Shown: positions 37,401 to 50,018 of the stretch, piece after piece
Layout of the letters: each line of letters opens with the position of its first letter
Numbering within the stretch: the stretch's first letter is position 1
Assembly (NCBI RefSeq): GCF_029962835.1
Contig: NC_080577.1
Coordinates: 32,656,501-32,720,500, forward strand
Length of the DNA stretch: 64,000 nucleotides
Source: Magnolia sinica
Taxonomy: Eukaryota > Streptophyta > Magnoliopsida > Magnoliales > Magnoliaceae
Reading direction: 5' to 3'
Notes under the pieces: generated by a model
The model's input: only the letters and a program-made list of their open reading frames with translations
Told to the model about the DNA's origin: nothing
The model's database searches: none
Program-made: the position numbers and the translations under genes

Positions 37401-39841
37401 GAGAATGTGCATTGACTACAGGAAGTTGAATACCGTCACGAGGAAAGACCACTTTCCTTTACCATTCATTGATCAGATCCTGAAAAGGTTAGCTGGTCAT
37501 TCCTATTACAGTTTTCTTAACGGGTATTCGAGCTACAACCAGATAGAGATAGCCCCTGAAGACCAGGAAAAGACCACATTTACATGTCCCTACGGTATCT
37601 TTGCCTAACGAAGGATGCCATTCGGACTATGTAATGCCCCTGCCACCTTTCAGTGATGTATGCTTAGTATCTTTTCTGATATGGTGGGGCAATATCTAGA
37701 GGTCTTCATGGACGATTTCTCTGTTTACGGCCCATCTTTCAGCAAGTGCTTGGAAAGTTTTAAATGTGTGCTGAAAAGATGTGAAGAAAAGAACTTGGTA
37801 CTTAATTGGGAGAAGTACCATTTCATGGTTCAGAAGAGAATTATCCTTGGGCATATCATCTCGTCCAAGGGAATCGAGGTAGATAAGGCAAAAATCGATC
37901 TTATCTCTAACCTACCTCCACCCAAGAACATCAAAGACGTGTGATCCTTCTTAGGACACGCAGGATTTTACAGGCGATTCATAAAGGACTTTAGTCTCCT
38001 CTCTCGTCCTTTATGTAATCTTCTTCAAAAGGATGCTCCGTACGAGTGGACTGAGCAATGCCAGGAAGCTTTCACCAAGCTTAAGGGCACGTTAACCACT
38101 GCACCTATCATGCAGCCACCCGACTGGAGCCTTCCTTTTGAGCTTATGTGTGACGCTTCTGAATATGCTCTTAGAGTGGTTCTAGGCCAGAGAAAGGATA
38201 AGAGACCCTACGTCATCCATTACGCGAGTAGGACTTTAAATCCGGCCCAAGTGAACTACTCAACTACAGAAAAGGAACTCATAGCCGTAGTGTTCGCCTT
38301 GGACAAATTTAGGTCCTACCTGATCGGATCCAAGATCATTATCTATACAGGTCATGCGGCACTGAAGTATCTTCTTTCTAAGATTGATTCTAAGCCCTGC
38401 CTGATACGATGGATCCTTCTACTCCAAGAATTTGATTTGAAAATTAAAGATAAAAAGGGAGTAGAAAACGTTGTGGCCGATCACCTTTCTCGCCTTAATA
38501 CCTCTGATTCCCTTGAGACGACCCATATCAATGACATGTTCCCTGATGAACAACTGTTCAGAATCTCCCATTCACCTTGGTTCGCTGATATTGCTAATTA
38601 TCTTGCCACAGGTTCCATACCGACACATTGGATTGCGCAAGATAAGAAGAAATTCTTCACCGAGGTGCGTAACTTTTTCTGGGATGATCCTTATTTATTT
38701 AAATATTGCCCAGACCAAATTCTAAGGAGATGTGTACCAGACAATGAGCATCAGTGCGTCATCTCCTTTTGTCACTCACAGGCCTGTGGTGGTCAATTTT
38801 CTATTAAAAAGACCACGGCCAAGATTCTGCAGTGTGGCCTTTACTGGCCCACTATGTTTGAGGACACTCATGAGTTTTGCAAAGCTTATGAGCGTTGTCA
38901 GAAATTAGGAGCATTGTCCCATCGAAATATGATGCCTTTGAATCCCATCCTTATCATTGAAGGATTTGATTGCTGGGGCATCGATTTCATGGGACCATTC
39001 CCCCAATCGTTTGGAAATCTGTATATTTTGCTCGCCGTGGATTATGTCACTAAATGGGTCGAAGCGATTCCGTGTCGAACTAATGACCATCGCACGGTCA
39101 TTAAATTCCTAAAAGAAAACATCCTTTCTCGATACGCCTCGAGCCATCATTAGTGATGGGGATTCACACTTTTGTAATAAACCATTTGAGAGCTTAATGA
39201 AGAAATACGGTATCTCTCATAAGGTGAGCACCCCGTACCACCCACAGACAAGTGGGCAAGCTGAGATTTTGGAGAAAACGGTTAACCCTGATCGTAAGGA
39301 TTGGTCAATCCGATTGACCGATGCCTTATGTGCATACCGTACTGCCTTTAAAACCCCTATTGGAATGTCTCCCTTTAGACTTGTCTATAGGAAAGCTTAT
39401 CACTTGCCTGTAGAGCTGGAACATAAAGCGTACTGGGCGATCAAAAATCTTAATTTCAATCTGGACAACGCTAGCCCGCTACGCAAACTTCAATTGAATG
39501 AACTTGAGGAAATCCGGAATGATGCATACGATAATTCGAGAATTTACAAGGACAAGATGAAAGCATTTCATGACCAACACATTTTGCGAAAATCATTGAC
39601 GCCTGGTCAGAAGGTCCTTTTGTACAATTCTTGATTACATCTCTTTCAGGCTAAGCTTCGATCTCGTTGGACCCGCCCTTACATTGTTGTTACTGTTTTT
39701 CCTCATGGGGCCATTGAGATAAGAGATCCCGACAATGGTAAGGAGTTTAAAGTCAATGGACATCGATTGAAACCATTTGTCGAGAAATTTGATTCAGAGG
39801 ACATGTTCATGCCCCTAACTGCTCCTGTTTATCAGGATTGA
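34492..39841 (+). pseudogene. Athila gag-pol polyprotein, broken
   Basis: The first in-frame ATG is 34492 (MPKWARDN). Gag spans about 34492-35650, with a retrotransposon-gag core (EKAKTWLHSL, TWNDMQREFIKKFFP) and a CxxC..C remnant (CGICDCNIHTTENC). The protease has DLGA at 36361-36372. RT runs from about 37150 to 37990 with FMDD at 37705-37716. RNase H has CDAS and TEKEL. The integrase lies at about 38550-39650. Six in-frame stops occur (35308, 35623, 37606, 37654, 37942, 39632), and there is one frameshift near 39130-39140. Catalytic losses are Asp to Asn in RT motif A (FLNGYSS, 37519) and Asp to Gly in RNase H (YTGH, 38350). The integrase zinc finger has lost a His (GGQF) and a Cys (AYERC), and about eight residues are deleted after GQAEI. 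The integrase DDE acids themselves remain. Confidence 0.92.
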
Positions 39842-41189
39842 TATCCTAGTCTGATGGAGGTATAGGTAGGTTTATCGCTTTCATAGGACTAGGGTAGTTG
39901 CTTTATTTGTCTGGATGGACATGATAAACTTAGCGCTCCTGGGAGGCAACCCAGCTCTTCATTTCATTTCGTTTTTATCATTAGTTAGTTCAATGTTTGT
40001 GGGTAACATTACTGCAAACCCTCACGAGACTACAACTCGTCCACTAGGGGCAACCTAGGGGTTTAAAGGCTTGTTGCATACGCTAAATGCAATCGAGAGC
40101 ACCTACGAAAGTGGTATAGGTAGGATATTATTTTTGTTATTTTTGTGTTGCCTTCTCTCTCGTGCTGATCGACGCCCATGCTGCGATCTCTTGGAAAGTG
40201 TCTCTCGATTCATCATCCAGGTACTATCTTCCCATCACTTCATATTTACTTTTCGTTGTCCCAAGTGCATTGCATGCTCATATCTTTTACATTGAGGACA
40301 ATGTAGATTTTAGGTTGGGGGTGGGAGATTAGGTTTCCTAATCAGTGTTTTCTTAGTCTTGAGCAAAAAAATTTGTGAATTTTTTTATTATTTTTTTATT
40401 TTTTGTGAATTTCTTGTGAATTTCAAGATAAGTGATGTTGGTAATTTATGACTCTTGGATTCAGTATCTTTTAGATTTCATAATTAAGTTTGAATCGTTA
40501 ATCCGGAATTAAAAGTTGTAAACATTGATTGAGTCATGATTTCACAAAATGCATCTCGCTTACACATTAAGGATTCAATTCGATATTAAAGGATTAACTT
40601 GGTAATTACTAAACATATAAGGAACCAACTTGGGAAGTTGAATGGATCGGGCGAGCAGTCTTTACCATAGGTTTGCCCCCTATAGGTGAGGATTCGATTC
40701 CCCATGGATGATTTTTGAAAAAAAGTGGGTGTGAAGTCTTTACCATAGGTTTGCTCCCTATAGGTGAGAATTTGATTCCCCTTCTTGGCGTTACTTTTAA
40801 TGAAAAAAAATTTTAAAAAAAAAAAGAAAAGAAAAAGATAATGTGTGAGACAAGTTTGGGTTATCGTGAATTCTCTTATTGGTTAACAATGATATCCTTA
40901 AATAGATAGGTGAATCTTAATGTTGATAAGTCGAGATTAGACTATACATCCATGGAATTCAATGTTTAGAATTGTTCTAATTGACGGACTAATATTTTGA
41001 ACTTAATTATGAAGTTACCGTGTGCTTGAGTCTAGGAGAAGAATTATGCCCAACATTCATGAATCTTAGATTTTTCGTATCTGAATCGTTTTTCAAAATA
41101 TCACTCGGTTTCACAGAAATTGTTTTGTAATTCTCAACTTATTTTTCGCATACCTTGCTCGAGACTAGCACGATGCTGGTTGGGGGTTG
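39842..41189 (+). other. Athila 3' untranslated region, no env found
   Basis: Between pol and the 3' LTR there is no envelope-like frame. ATTGAGGACAATGTAGATTT followed by TAGGTTGGGGGTGGGAG (about 40292-40327) resembles the purine-rich tract common after pol in this group. A 78-base tandem duplication lies at 40658-40790. The terminal PPT is TTGGGGGTTG (41180-41189). Confidence 0.75.
40658..40790 (+). repeat. 78-bp tandem duplication with tRNA-like segment
   Basis: GTCTTTACCATAGGTTTG followed by CCCTATAGGTGAG and ATT(C/T)GATTCCCC occurs at 40658 and again at 40736. The GATTCGATTCC segment resembles a pol III B box or T arm. Confidence 0.75.
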
Positions 41190-43286
41190 TGTTCAGGGTT
41201 AAATATTGCATATCAGACCCAGTTATTGCCTGGATTTATGAACATGGTACCGTTTAATAGCTCATTTTAATCATGTTTGTGTTGCAAGGTGGAATTGCGA
41301 GCTGGGACTGGATCGGGATGCTAAAAGCACGGATTTAATGTTCAGAATGCACCAAGGCAAGGGACGGACTCCAAGGGACCAAGATCGACGGAATTACACG
41401 CCAGAGATCCAAGAAAACCGAGAAACTGGAGCTCAAGTGACCTAAAAGTTAGCCAGAATACAAGGTCATAGGGTTCCCACCATTCGTTCAGCGTGAAAAT
41501 TTATACATGGCCTGAGAACCATAAATGAACCATACATGTCAATTTTCATCCATTGGATCCCTCCAGAAGTGGCCCAACGGACAGATCAAACCATAAATCC
41601 TCAATTTGGGGCCCACTTGATGTCTGGATATGCCTTAATTTTGGTCCCAAACTCTTAAATGAGATGAGAAAAGATATGGATGGACCAGATTTCTTATAAA
41701 CATTACAGTGGATCCCACATGTACATGTGAGAGTGCACAGGTAGTGCACTCCCGCACCATACCATACCACTGAGATCGGTCAGCGGGCGCTGATCCGATC
41801 CGTTTTCTCTGCGTACGCAGCGTCCGCAAGGTGCGGATGCTGATTTGAGTTGTGGGTCCCATTAATCATCCTATCTGATGATCCGACCCGTTCCTTCACT
41901 CCAGAGGGTAGGCATGACCATGGTCTAGGTGACGGAATCCCGGAAGACAACTGATATCGGATTTCAGCCGGAAAACGGAAGATAGATGGTGCAACGAAGA
42001 AATCCGTGAGCCACACCAAGTTTGATCCGAAACCAGCCATTCCCACCCGATTTTTCATTCTTCATTCAGTAGACGGAGCGGATTTTCCTAAAGACATCGA
42101 TCCCGCGCCCCACCATCAGCACAGCGCAAGGAATTGCGAAGACTCTGCGTCCGGGAAACCGGGACTTCCGGGGCGTTCCTTGATCAAGATTGCGATCGGA
42201 TCAGCAATCCAAACCGTTCAAACTCATCAACATGGAGCCGTGACCATCACCATGAAGGCCAAAAAAGGAGATGGATGGCCATCCGTTCCAAAACAGTCCA
42301 AAAAGTAAATAGTCATGTGTTCTCTTCGCATAAACGCTCGACCTTCCACACCGACTCCAGGAGTTTCGCACTCCAGCAAAACAATCGGCTTCCTTTACCT
42401 ATAAAAGGGAGAGAGAGAGGACACGCCAAGGGCGGTGAAGCATTCAAGGCGGGTGGTGGCTTGGCTTGGTTTGGACGATTGAAGGAGAAGCTGGAGCCAT
42501 GGAGCACGCAGGAGGAGGGAAGTGGCATCTGTTTTTTTCTTGCTCTTTTCTTTTTCTTTTTCTTTTTAATTGCTTTGTTTAAAGGGTCCAGCCCATTCAT
42601 GTGTGGCTAAACCTCTTAGCTAGGGCTAAGAGGTGAAGCTTGTAGTCCGATGGGAGAGACTTCGCTTGTGCCTTTTGTTTAGACTGATTAATGTTAATTT
42701 TTAGTTCAAATTAAAAGGAATACTTTCAGTTTTTTTTATGGTTTGTTGTGACTGAAATTACAATAGATCTGCGATGGCTTTGAGTATTTCTTCCTCCTTT
42801 TGATGTCTAGGACGTCAGGAAGCCCTGTTGTTCACCATCGTCTCATGGGCATGGTTGGATGACAGTATCCTTCCTAACCTTCATACATCAATGATTGGTT
42901 GCAATTAGTTGAATTTTATTGTTTGCTTTGTCTCCTGGGCATGGTTTGGTGATGGAATCCATTCTAATTCATATACCGTTCACCTCTTGAAAACTATATC
43001 AAAGGAAGTTCAGTTTAAATTCCATAATTCTTGATACAGGCATAAGATCTCCCTGATCTCTACAAGTGGATCCTCTGAATCCCTAGTTTCCTTCCTCTAA
43101 ATTCATTAAGTTTTAGCCTAGTATTTCACTATTATTCCTCAAAAATCATTCGCTTTAGATTTCATCTTAATCTGGTTCTCATTCTACCTAATTTCAGATT
43201 AAGCATAGGTTTCAGTCCCTTGGGATTCGACCTCGGTCTCACCGAGTTTATTACTACATCACAACCCTACACTTGGGGAGTGAACA
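41190..43286 (+). mobile_element. Athila 3' LTR
   Basis: It begins TGTTCAGGGTTAAATATTGC and ends GGGGAGTGAACA. It has the same length as the 5' LTR, with small compensating indels (for example one base lost near 42901). The TATA box is at 42399-42407. It is followed by TSD CTTAG. Confidence 0.92.
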
Positions 43287-43291
43287 CTTAG

Positions 43292-44339
43292 CACCATTTC
43301 ATCTGTCAAAATAAGTTCCTTAACACGTGGAAACGAGAAATGGAAGTAGAGATGATGACATCACCATCGGCTTGCTGCGAGCCTTTCGTTTTATTTTCTT
43401 AATTTGGTCTAGTGGTTGCTTTTGGGAGGTGTTGGGGATCCTTGATATGCGATCTGTTTAGATTTGTGATACTTTATGAGTTAGATAGAGACGACTTTAA
43501 GGTATTAAACAGTGTTTTTAGAGGGTCTGAATGCTTGGCTAGCATTTGATTTGTCATGTCCCAGATTTGTCGATTAGGTTCATTGGTTGTTCTCAAGATG
43601 TCCAAGGGTCCTGCCCTTTTGATCGATTAGATTTTCAACAGTTCTCGAGTTGCCTAGAAATGATTTTATCGAAGCTCAGTCAAAGTATGAAGAATATATT
43701 AGTATCGTTTTGGGAGGGGTGTCTACCAATGACCCCCCTTTGGTAGAGGTTGCAAGCAACTGAATACCAAAGCGAGTAAACACCCCACTATCTGGGTTAA
43801 ATGTAGATGTGGTCTGGTCTATTCCAACTAGAGTGTCATTGTCGAGAGGTTTGCCTAATTAAAAGATAACTAGGACGCTTCACGAGGGTTGAGAAAAATG
43901 TTGTAATTTGTCCGACACTTTTTGTAGCCTTATGGGGCATTAAATTGTGGTTTTTTCACACCGTGATCAATGTGTGCGCTTAAAGGGTGTTCGCAAGTCT
44001 GAATTTTGAATGGTTAGAGCCTTTACGCATTTTTGAGGCCTTATAAAGATAACACACTTAGATCTAGAAAATTAGTTCTCGATGTTGCATGTTCCCTAAG
44101 ATCGCCTATATGATTAGTCGAAGTAATGGCCAGTTGCCTACGTTTTTTGTGGCTTTAAATGTCCCCCGTATTGCATTGCTTTGGGTTGGCAGGTGTCTCA
44201 GATGAGAGTCTTCGATCTGGAATTATTCTTTTCTCATTTAATTTTTTAATTCTAACACTATGGTTGTAATAGGCTTTTCCATGCCTTAAAGTGTGGTTGC
44301 AATTGAAATTGCATGAATTATCTAACATGATGCCACAAC
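43292..44339. other. No gene seen
   Basis: Continuation of the sequence interrupted by the Athila element. There are no convincing frames, inverted ends or known motifs. Its longest frame (66 codons) is uninformative. Confidence 0.5.
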
Positions 44340-45189
44340 ACAGGGAAGCTTATGGAGCTTCGAATTACATCTAAGTCCTAGATGAGGTGAATAAGACTAC
44401 TTAAAATTATTTACCAATTAATCCAATTAAGTAAATCCAAAAGTATAGACTAAACAAAATACAACTAATTGTGCAAAGTAGTATATGATGTAAGATATGA
44501 AATATCAATTGTGTGTGTTACAAATTAAGTGCCTAGCATACACTCTAATCATGCATCCATATTGAATTAAATAATTCAACCACCAACAAGAATAAAAATG
44601 CATCCACATAAGTAATCGCAAACACAATGATGTAAAGTGGTTTGGTGAAGTACCTACTACACTTCTGATGGACATACTCAAAAACTTGAGTGTATCGGAT
44701 TTAACTATCTCAATGGTTTTCAATAGATTCACCATAAACTTTTACAATAGTTTTTCAAGAGGTTCACCACTAACCTACACATATGCACTAGTGTTAGTGG
44801 AACACATACTCACCCATGTTGGTGGAACACGAACACAACTATGTCGGTAACTCCCTTGAAGACTTAATTGGTTTTCTATAGGTTCACTAATAACTCCTAC
44901 GGTTCTAATCCAATGACCTGTATGCACTCTCACTGAAGGCTCTCATGGAGACTAACGCGTACACACTCATGTCTGATGATGATCCTACATAAGAACCTAT
45001 TGGAGTTTGGGTTGCAAACTCTATAATTACTAACGATGTTGAAAATGTTTTTATACTTTTTGGTTGATAATTATATTGGTTATCAAGCATGTTTATCACT
45101 TAAATAAGTAAAAACCAAGATCAGATAAGTAGCTTATCTAAAATAACTCACGATCTAAATGCTCTCTAAAAGTCTATTATGGCCACTTT
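44340..45189 (-). mobile_element. SIRE-type copia LTR remnant
   Basis: AAGTCCTAGATGAGGTGAATAAGAC at about 44371-44395 is the inverse of the LTR end seen at 1130-1160. AATGATGTAAAGTGGTTTGGTGAAGTACC (about 44628-44656) resembles the GTGGTTCGGT..GTACC stretch common in this LTR lineage. The other terminus is not found; the solo LTR at 45195 abuts it. No coding. Confidence 0.5.
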
Positions 45190-45194
45190 GGTTG

Positions 45195-48100
45195 TGTAAC
45201 GCCCTGAAATTCGGGGGTCGAGCATAACTCAGCTCCCGAGTTTCAAAACATCACTTATGCAACATATTGAATGATGGATGTATGTTGTCTGTATGAGTGC
45301 ATAAAACATGGAATAGATTAAGCCAAACTGCAAACATAATTCAGGGATAAGTGAAAGACGCAAGCGGAAGACTTAAAGAAATAGATGTGTACATGTGCAA
45401 GTCCCTGAAATACGTATACATGCCAGGTCATAATAACAAGTGTTGCTATCATAAAATACAAGTATCAAACAACATCATCTAGTACAATTACAATGAAAAC
45501 CCAGAATCCCCGCATATCAAGACATGGCTCACATGAACCCGCCTGAGAACTGCATGAAAGAAAACGCGTCCTCATCATCCTTGTAATCCTGCTCTTCCTC
45601 AGGGATCGCATCAACATCTACATCTAAGACAGGGTCTGGTTGGTGTTGAAACACCGTCCCAGAATGTGGGAGTGAGTGATAAACTCAGTGGAATCATACA
45701 GTAAAAGTTAACATGATATCAAATCAATCAAGCAGTAATGATAAGGCAATACAATCAACACGTCTAAGTACTCTTGTTAATGCAAGGATGTATGAAGAAA
45801 TGATGCATGCCCTCGCCTGTACTCCCTCAGCGTCTTCATCTTACGTTACGCATGACAAACTCCCACAGTGCCAACAACTTCTACGCACATGCAATATGGT
45901 GCATGAACATGATTACCAAGTTGTTATTAGTTCTTTTCATACAATAGGATTGGGAAGCTAAGGTACCTTCCTCATATCAATTTTCAAACAGTGATCCATT
46001 CTAGGGTCGTCAGTCCTAGACAATCTCATACGATCATATGGTTTTAGGTCACTGCAAAGGGCTCGTCACCAATCAATGCATGCCTATCATAGCTTAGTTA
46101 CTACCTTAAGGCTCGTCACCTCAATGCAGTATCAAGGTATGCTCGAGGTCACTACAAAGGGCTCGTCACCAATCAATGTAGGTCGACAGCACGAATATAG
46201 TATCCCATACCACCATAATCGGCTCACGAGTCTGGTGTGCTCACTGGTCACTACGGGGAGGCTCGTCACCCCAGCGTAGGCTGACAGTTCGACCACGGTG
46301 TCCTATACCACCATGCCTGGCTCATGAGTCTTAGCGGATCAAGGTACAACGGTTAACGGGATTACATCGGTAAGTTTGGTACCCTAGATTCAAACAATAG
46401 CATTCATACATGGTGAACATACATCAGACAATCAGATTACTTGACGAACTTGACTAGCACGAGCGCATGTCGAGTTGAACGACATAGAGTACACAAATAC
46501 TCCGTGTGGCCAAACCACTGCCGACAACCCTAATATGACTCGGGTTCGTCAAACACGTCCTACGTGGCAAACACAACCTCGACCACAAACTCAAGGATTA
46601 TTACCGATTTCCTGGACTATTCCATAGTCCCAAACACATTTAATTATAACAGATATTCATAACAACAATTTAAAATAGTAATGGAACAACAATTCTAACC
46701 ATACAATATGTGAGCATTTGAAGAATATCAACTTAACATGAATTACACATAAGTAGTGCTTGAAATTAAACAACAAAGAATGTAGATTACATGTAGGAAA
46801 TCATACACACCACTAGGATAGTTGAGAATCTCTTCTCAACGCCCATAATAGGTTAAGATATTACACACTTAACCATTCATACATTTCTACAAACACTTAG
46901 ACTACGAGGTCCTACACACATGACATATGTTGGCGATAACACACATTTGGACAATTCCTTTTGCCAAGGAGTTGACACACATACAACTAGTATAAGTACA
47001 CGACAATTAATCATGGCAAACACATGTTCATATTTTATACGTATATGATACTTTCTACATATACATAGAATACACAAATCTCAATATAACTCATAGATAT
47101 CAGGAACGTAAAATAAACATCATAGTTGGCATGTGAAATTGCATCCACAACAATAATAAACCATTACCCAACATTGAAAGCCTTGAAAACCATAACTTAT
47201 ACGAATATAGTCTGCACCTTAAACCAGAAAAGCACAATAGATCTGATTCAGACGATAAATCTTCGTCAACGGCGACTAGATAACCTAAGGCAAGAATAGA
47301 AATGAGCTATATCAACACTTAGACAAGTCTAAGCTCTAACACAGGCTAGGGTTTGATTAACTTACCCAAGAAAGAACTTAGAATCGCCGGAATAACGATT
47401 CAAAAGTGATGGTTTAAGGATGTAGAGTAGTAGGAAAGAATCTTAAGATGATTCACCAACTTCTCTCTCACTCTCTCTCTTTTCCTCTCTTTCTTGGCTA
47501 GGGTTAGGAAATTCGTAAGGAAAAGAGAGTGAGGGTTTTAAGGTCTTTATATAGGCCTAAAATGGATAAAAATAGCCCCAGGGCCAAGGTATACTTAGGT
47601 TATGACCAAATCAGGCCTATTCCGATCCAACGGAACACTTCTGGTGGTCCTTTCTCCACGTACGGTCGGACTTAAACTCACTGACCATGGATCTAGGTCA
47701 GACTGAGTTTTCGTACCGATCGGATTTACAGATCAGCTATGGAGGACCACTCTCAATTCAACGGTCATTGAAACTCGATCAGGTCCACTGGCACTAGGAC
47801 ATGCCTGAGCCATCTTCTCTGATCCGAGGGTGAAATTGGGTCAGAATCCAATGGTCAGAGTGATTAAAATCATCGCGCAAGCGACACGACTCAGATTTCA
47901 TAAATTATATTTAATTTCTCAGCTTTCTCACACTCTTTACTCCGGACTCAAGCAAATTGACCCAGGACATCATCTGGACTTGGTTTTTGAGGTGATGGTC
48001 AAGCCCAACATGGTGACCATAACTGCCTAGGATCATCGCTATTGGACTTTCGACGCGTGGTCTAGGTCCGATCCAAAATTTTTAAAAATTCTTAAGAGCA

Positions 48101-48303
48101 ACTGGATTTAGCGTTGAATGTTAGATTTCAGGGTAACATAGCGTTAACGATTCTACAGGTTTTGAGTCCTGCAGATCAAATTTAAAGTGATTGGTGCAAA
48201 TTTCACAAGCAATTGAGTTTAACGCTAATTAACCCAACCATAACTTTTAAGGAAAATAGAGGTAGTACTCGAGTCTTGGCACGAAATTTTCCGGGTCATT
48301 ACA
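45195..48303 (-). mobile_element. Solo LTR, 3.1 kb, TSD GGTTG
   Basis: The termini are TGTAACGCCCTGAAATTCGG and CCGGGTCATTACA. The 5-bp GGTTG occurs on both sides (45190-45194 and 48304-48308). A TATA box on the minus strand (47545-47554), followed by a GAGAGTGAGAG leader, sets the orientation: the LTR begins TGTAATGACCCGGAAAATTTCG at 48303 and ends at 45195. There is no second LTR, PBS or pol, so recombination between LTRs has removed the interior. Repeated CTCGTCACC and ATACCACCAT blocks (46050-46320) are internal repeats. Its ends are similar in style to those of the 3893-18159 complex. Confidence 0.88.
47545..47554 (-). promoter_or_regulatory. TATA box of solo LTR
   Basis: CTATATAAAG on the minus strand lies just upstream of a GAGA-rich leader at 47460-47530. 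It is a plausible residual promoter that would fire leftward. Confidence 0.5.
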
Positions 48304-48308
48304 GGTTG

Positions 48309-49855
48309 GATGTATTTTAGGGATTTGTAAGTATATTTTACACTTTTTAAGCATTAATTACATGCTATAGGAATTTTTGATGGAAGGAATGCTGTATGAC
48401 ATTGACAACATCAACTACTAGGTACGAAAATTGAGATGGACTCTATGGATCTTGCCATAATGTATATGTTTTAGCCAGGCTGTCCATACATTTACCAAAT
48501 CATTCTAAGGTATGCCTCCAAAAACGAGACAAATCCAAAGCTCAAGTGGACCACAATATGGGAAGAAAATTTGAATGGTTAGCGTTCAATCTCTAGTATT
48601 TTATGTAGTGTGGTCCACTTGATCTTTAAATTTGCTTCATATTTGGGCTCATGCCTTAATATGATCCACACTAATGAATGGATAGAGTGGATATAACACA
48701 TATGTCATAGTAGGGCCTACCAAGCTCTGGCTTGGAATTCTCGTGAAATATGAGACAACTCCTCTCCACTTTCAAATGCATATGGTGTTGTTTGATGTAT
48801 GCATTTAATGCTGATTTGAGAGAAATTACATGAAAATACATGTAATTACATCAAACCCAAATAGGCCCTTAGAATCTTCCGTCCAATGAAAAAATCACTT
48901 AATGAAATTCTAATCTAACCAAATTTAGCTCTAAACAAGTTTTATGGTAAAATAAGTAGATCCCTTATTATCCTTTGTGCCATTCAAATATCCTTATATT
49001 TGTAAGTGATATCGAAATAAAATTACCTAAGCTTATATTAGAAATTCAATCACTTTCAATATTTAAGAAGCAACCTTTGAGAGCTTTGACATGCGGTCCT
49101 ATCATTTTTGTTAATATATTGCACGTGCAGGGATTCCAAGCATGGATACAGTAGGGTTATTGGGTCATCAATGATGTCATCTTAGCCTTTTCTCAACTGA
49201 TTGGAGTGGGCTACAGAAATCAAGTTTAACCATTTCACTCTATCAAGGACCATTTTCTCAATTAAACCATATGTCATCAATGGGTCCACTTGATGAACAG
49301 TCCAAATCTCACGTCCCTTTGTAGACATGTACAAGGGAGCTATTGGTGAATTAGATGTGGAGAAATGCGATGTTAGGATATATCTTCCTCAATACTTTAG
49401 GCTGCATACAGCTCGTGCGGGATGCCAGAGAGATAATTTTTAGCTTTGGAATTTTCACTTTGGGTAGAGTCTCAAGAAACTGTGGAATAATACTTAGGGA
49501 ACCCAGAGTCGGTAAATCAGTCTCAAAAGCAGATGGGTTGAACAATCATAGCCTCTGATTTGTGGAAACTTGTCTGTTGGAGAAGGATCACCCCACATTT
49601 TTCACTTTTATAAAAGTCCAATAAATGTTCACCAAAATCTATATTAGTATGATAATAGTTTGTGATATGTCTAAACAAAGTATTCTACTTTGGATAGGAT
49701 TACTTGCATACCACATATGCAATTTTTAAATAATTGATAAATGCATGCGTTTCATCTATCACATTTTGCCGGAGTATAAATGTTCTTCTCCTATTTTATT
49801 TTATTTTTTTCCCCAGCTCTTGAGGTGGCAGGAGTCAAGCCTTATATATGGATGT
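48309..49855. other. No gene; contains a degenerate MITE-like fold (about 48430-48740)
   Basis: CTCAAGTGGACCACAATATG (48540) and GTGTGGTCCACTTGA (48607) are inverted. The outer parts (ATCTTGCCATAATGTATATG..; ..ACACATATGTCATAGTAGGGCC) also pair loosely, the layout of the MITEs at 25790 and 29474 but older. The remainder is AT-rich without recognisable elements. Confidence 0.5.
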
Positions 49856-50018
49856 TTTTTTTTTTTTGGTGTTGTTGTTGTTGTTGTTAGCTTGTTAGTA
49901 CACCCACTGTTAGTTCACACATCACTGTTAGCCACCCCACTAGGGAATCGATACTAAGACCTCAGTGTTGAAATGAGGTATCTTTCACTCAGTCTACCAC
50001 TTGAGCTATGGATCTGAG
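49856..50018 (-). mobile_element. tRNA-derived SINE
   Basis: Read on the minus strand it starts AGATCCATAGCTCAAGTGGT (A box TAGCTCAAGTGG). A B box, GTATCGATTCC, comes about 50 bases later. A body CCTAGTGGGGTGGCTAACAG and GTGTACTAACA follow, then an ACAACAACAA stretch and a poly-A tail (poly-T at 49856-49869). The layout fits a plant SINE. The short flanking TATGGAT on both sides may be its target duplication. Confidence 0.75.

Larger units (their letters stand above)
31586..43286 (+). mobile_element. Athila-type Ty3/gypsy retrotransposon, complete but inactive
   Basis: The element is 11,701 bases with two 2,097-base LTRs and a perfect 5-bp TSD CTTAG (31581-31585 and 43287-43291). The LTRs start TGTT and end GAACA. 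The PBS TGGCGCCGTTGCCGGGGA follows the 5' LTR, and a purine-rich TTGGGGGTTG precedes the 3' LTR. One gag-pol frame (34492-39841) has the order Gag, protease, RT, RNase H, integrase, with no chromodomain. The PBS, the domain order and phrases such as KDHFPLPFIDQ and MPFGLCNAPATFQ point to the non-chromoviral Athila/Tat group, most like Athila. The LTRs look only a few per cent apart by eye, so insertion is fairly recent, yet the polyprotein is broken. Confidence 0.92.

Noticed and set aside
39842..41189. Envelope-like gene expected in some Athila elements
   Set aside because: There is no frame above 75 codons and no signal or transmembrane pattern; the region is untranslated.
49917..50018. Possible tRNA gene on the minus strand
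   Set aside because: A and B boxes are present, but there is no cloverleaf with an anticodon arm; poly-A and the (ACA)n tail show it is a SINE.
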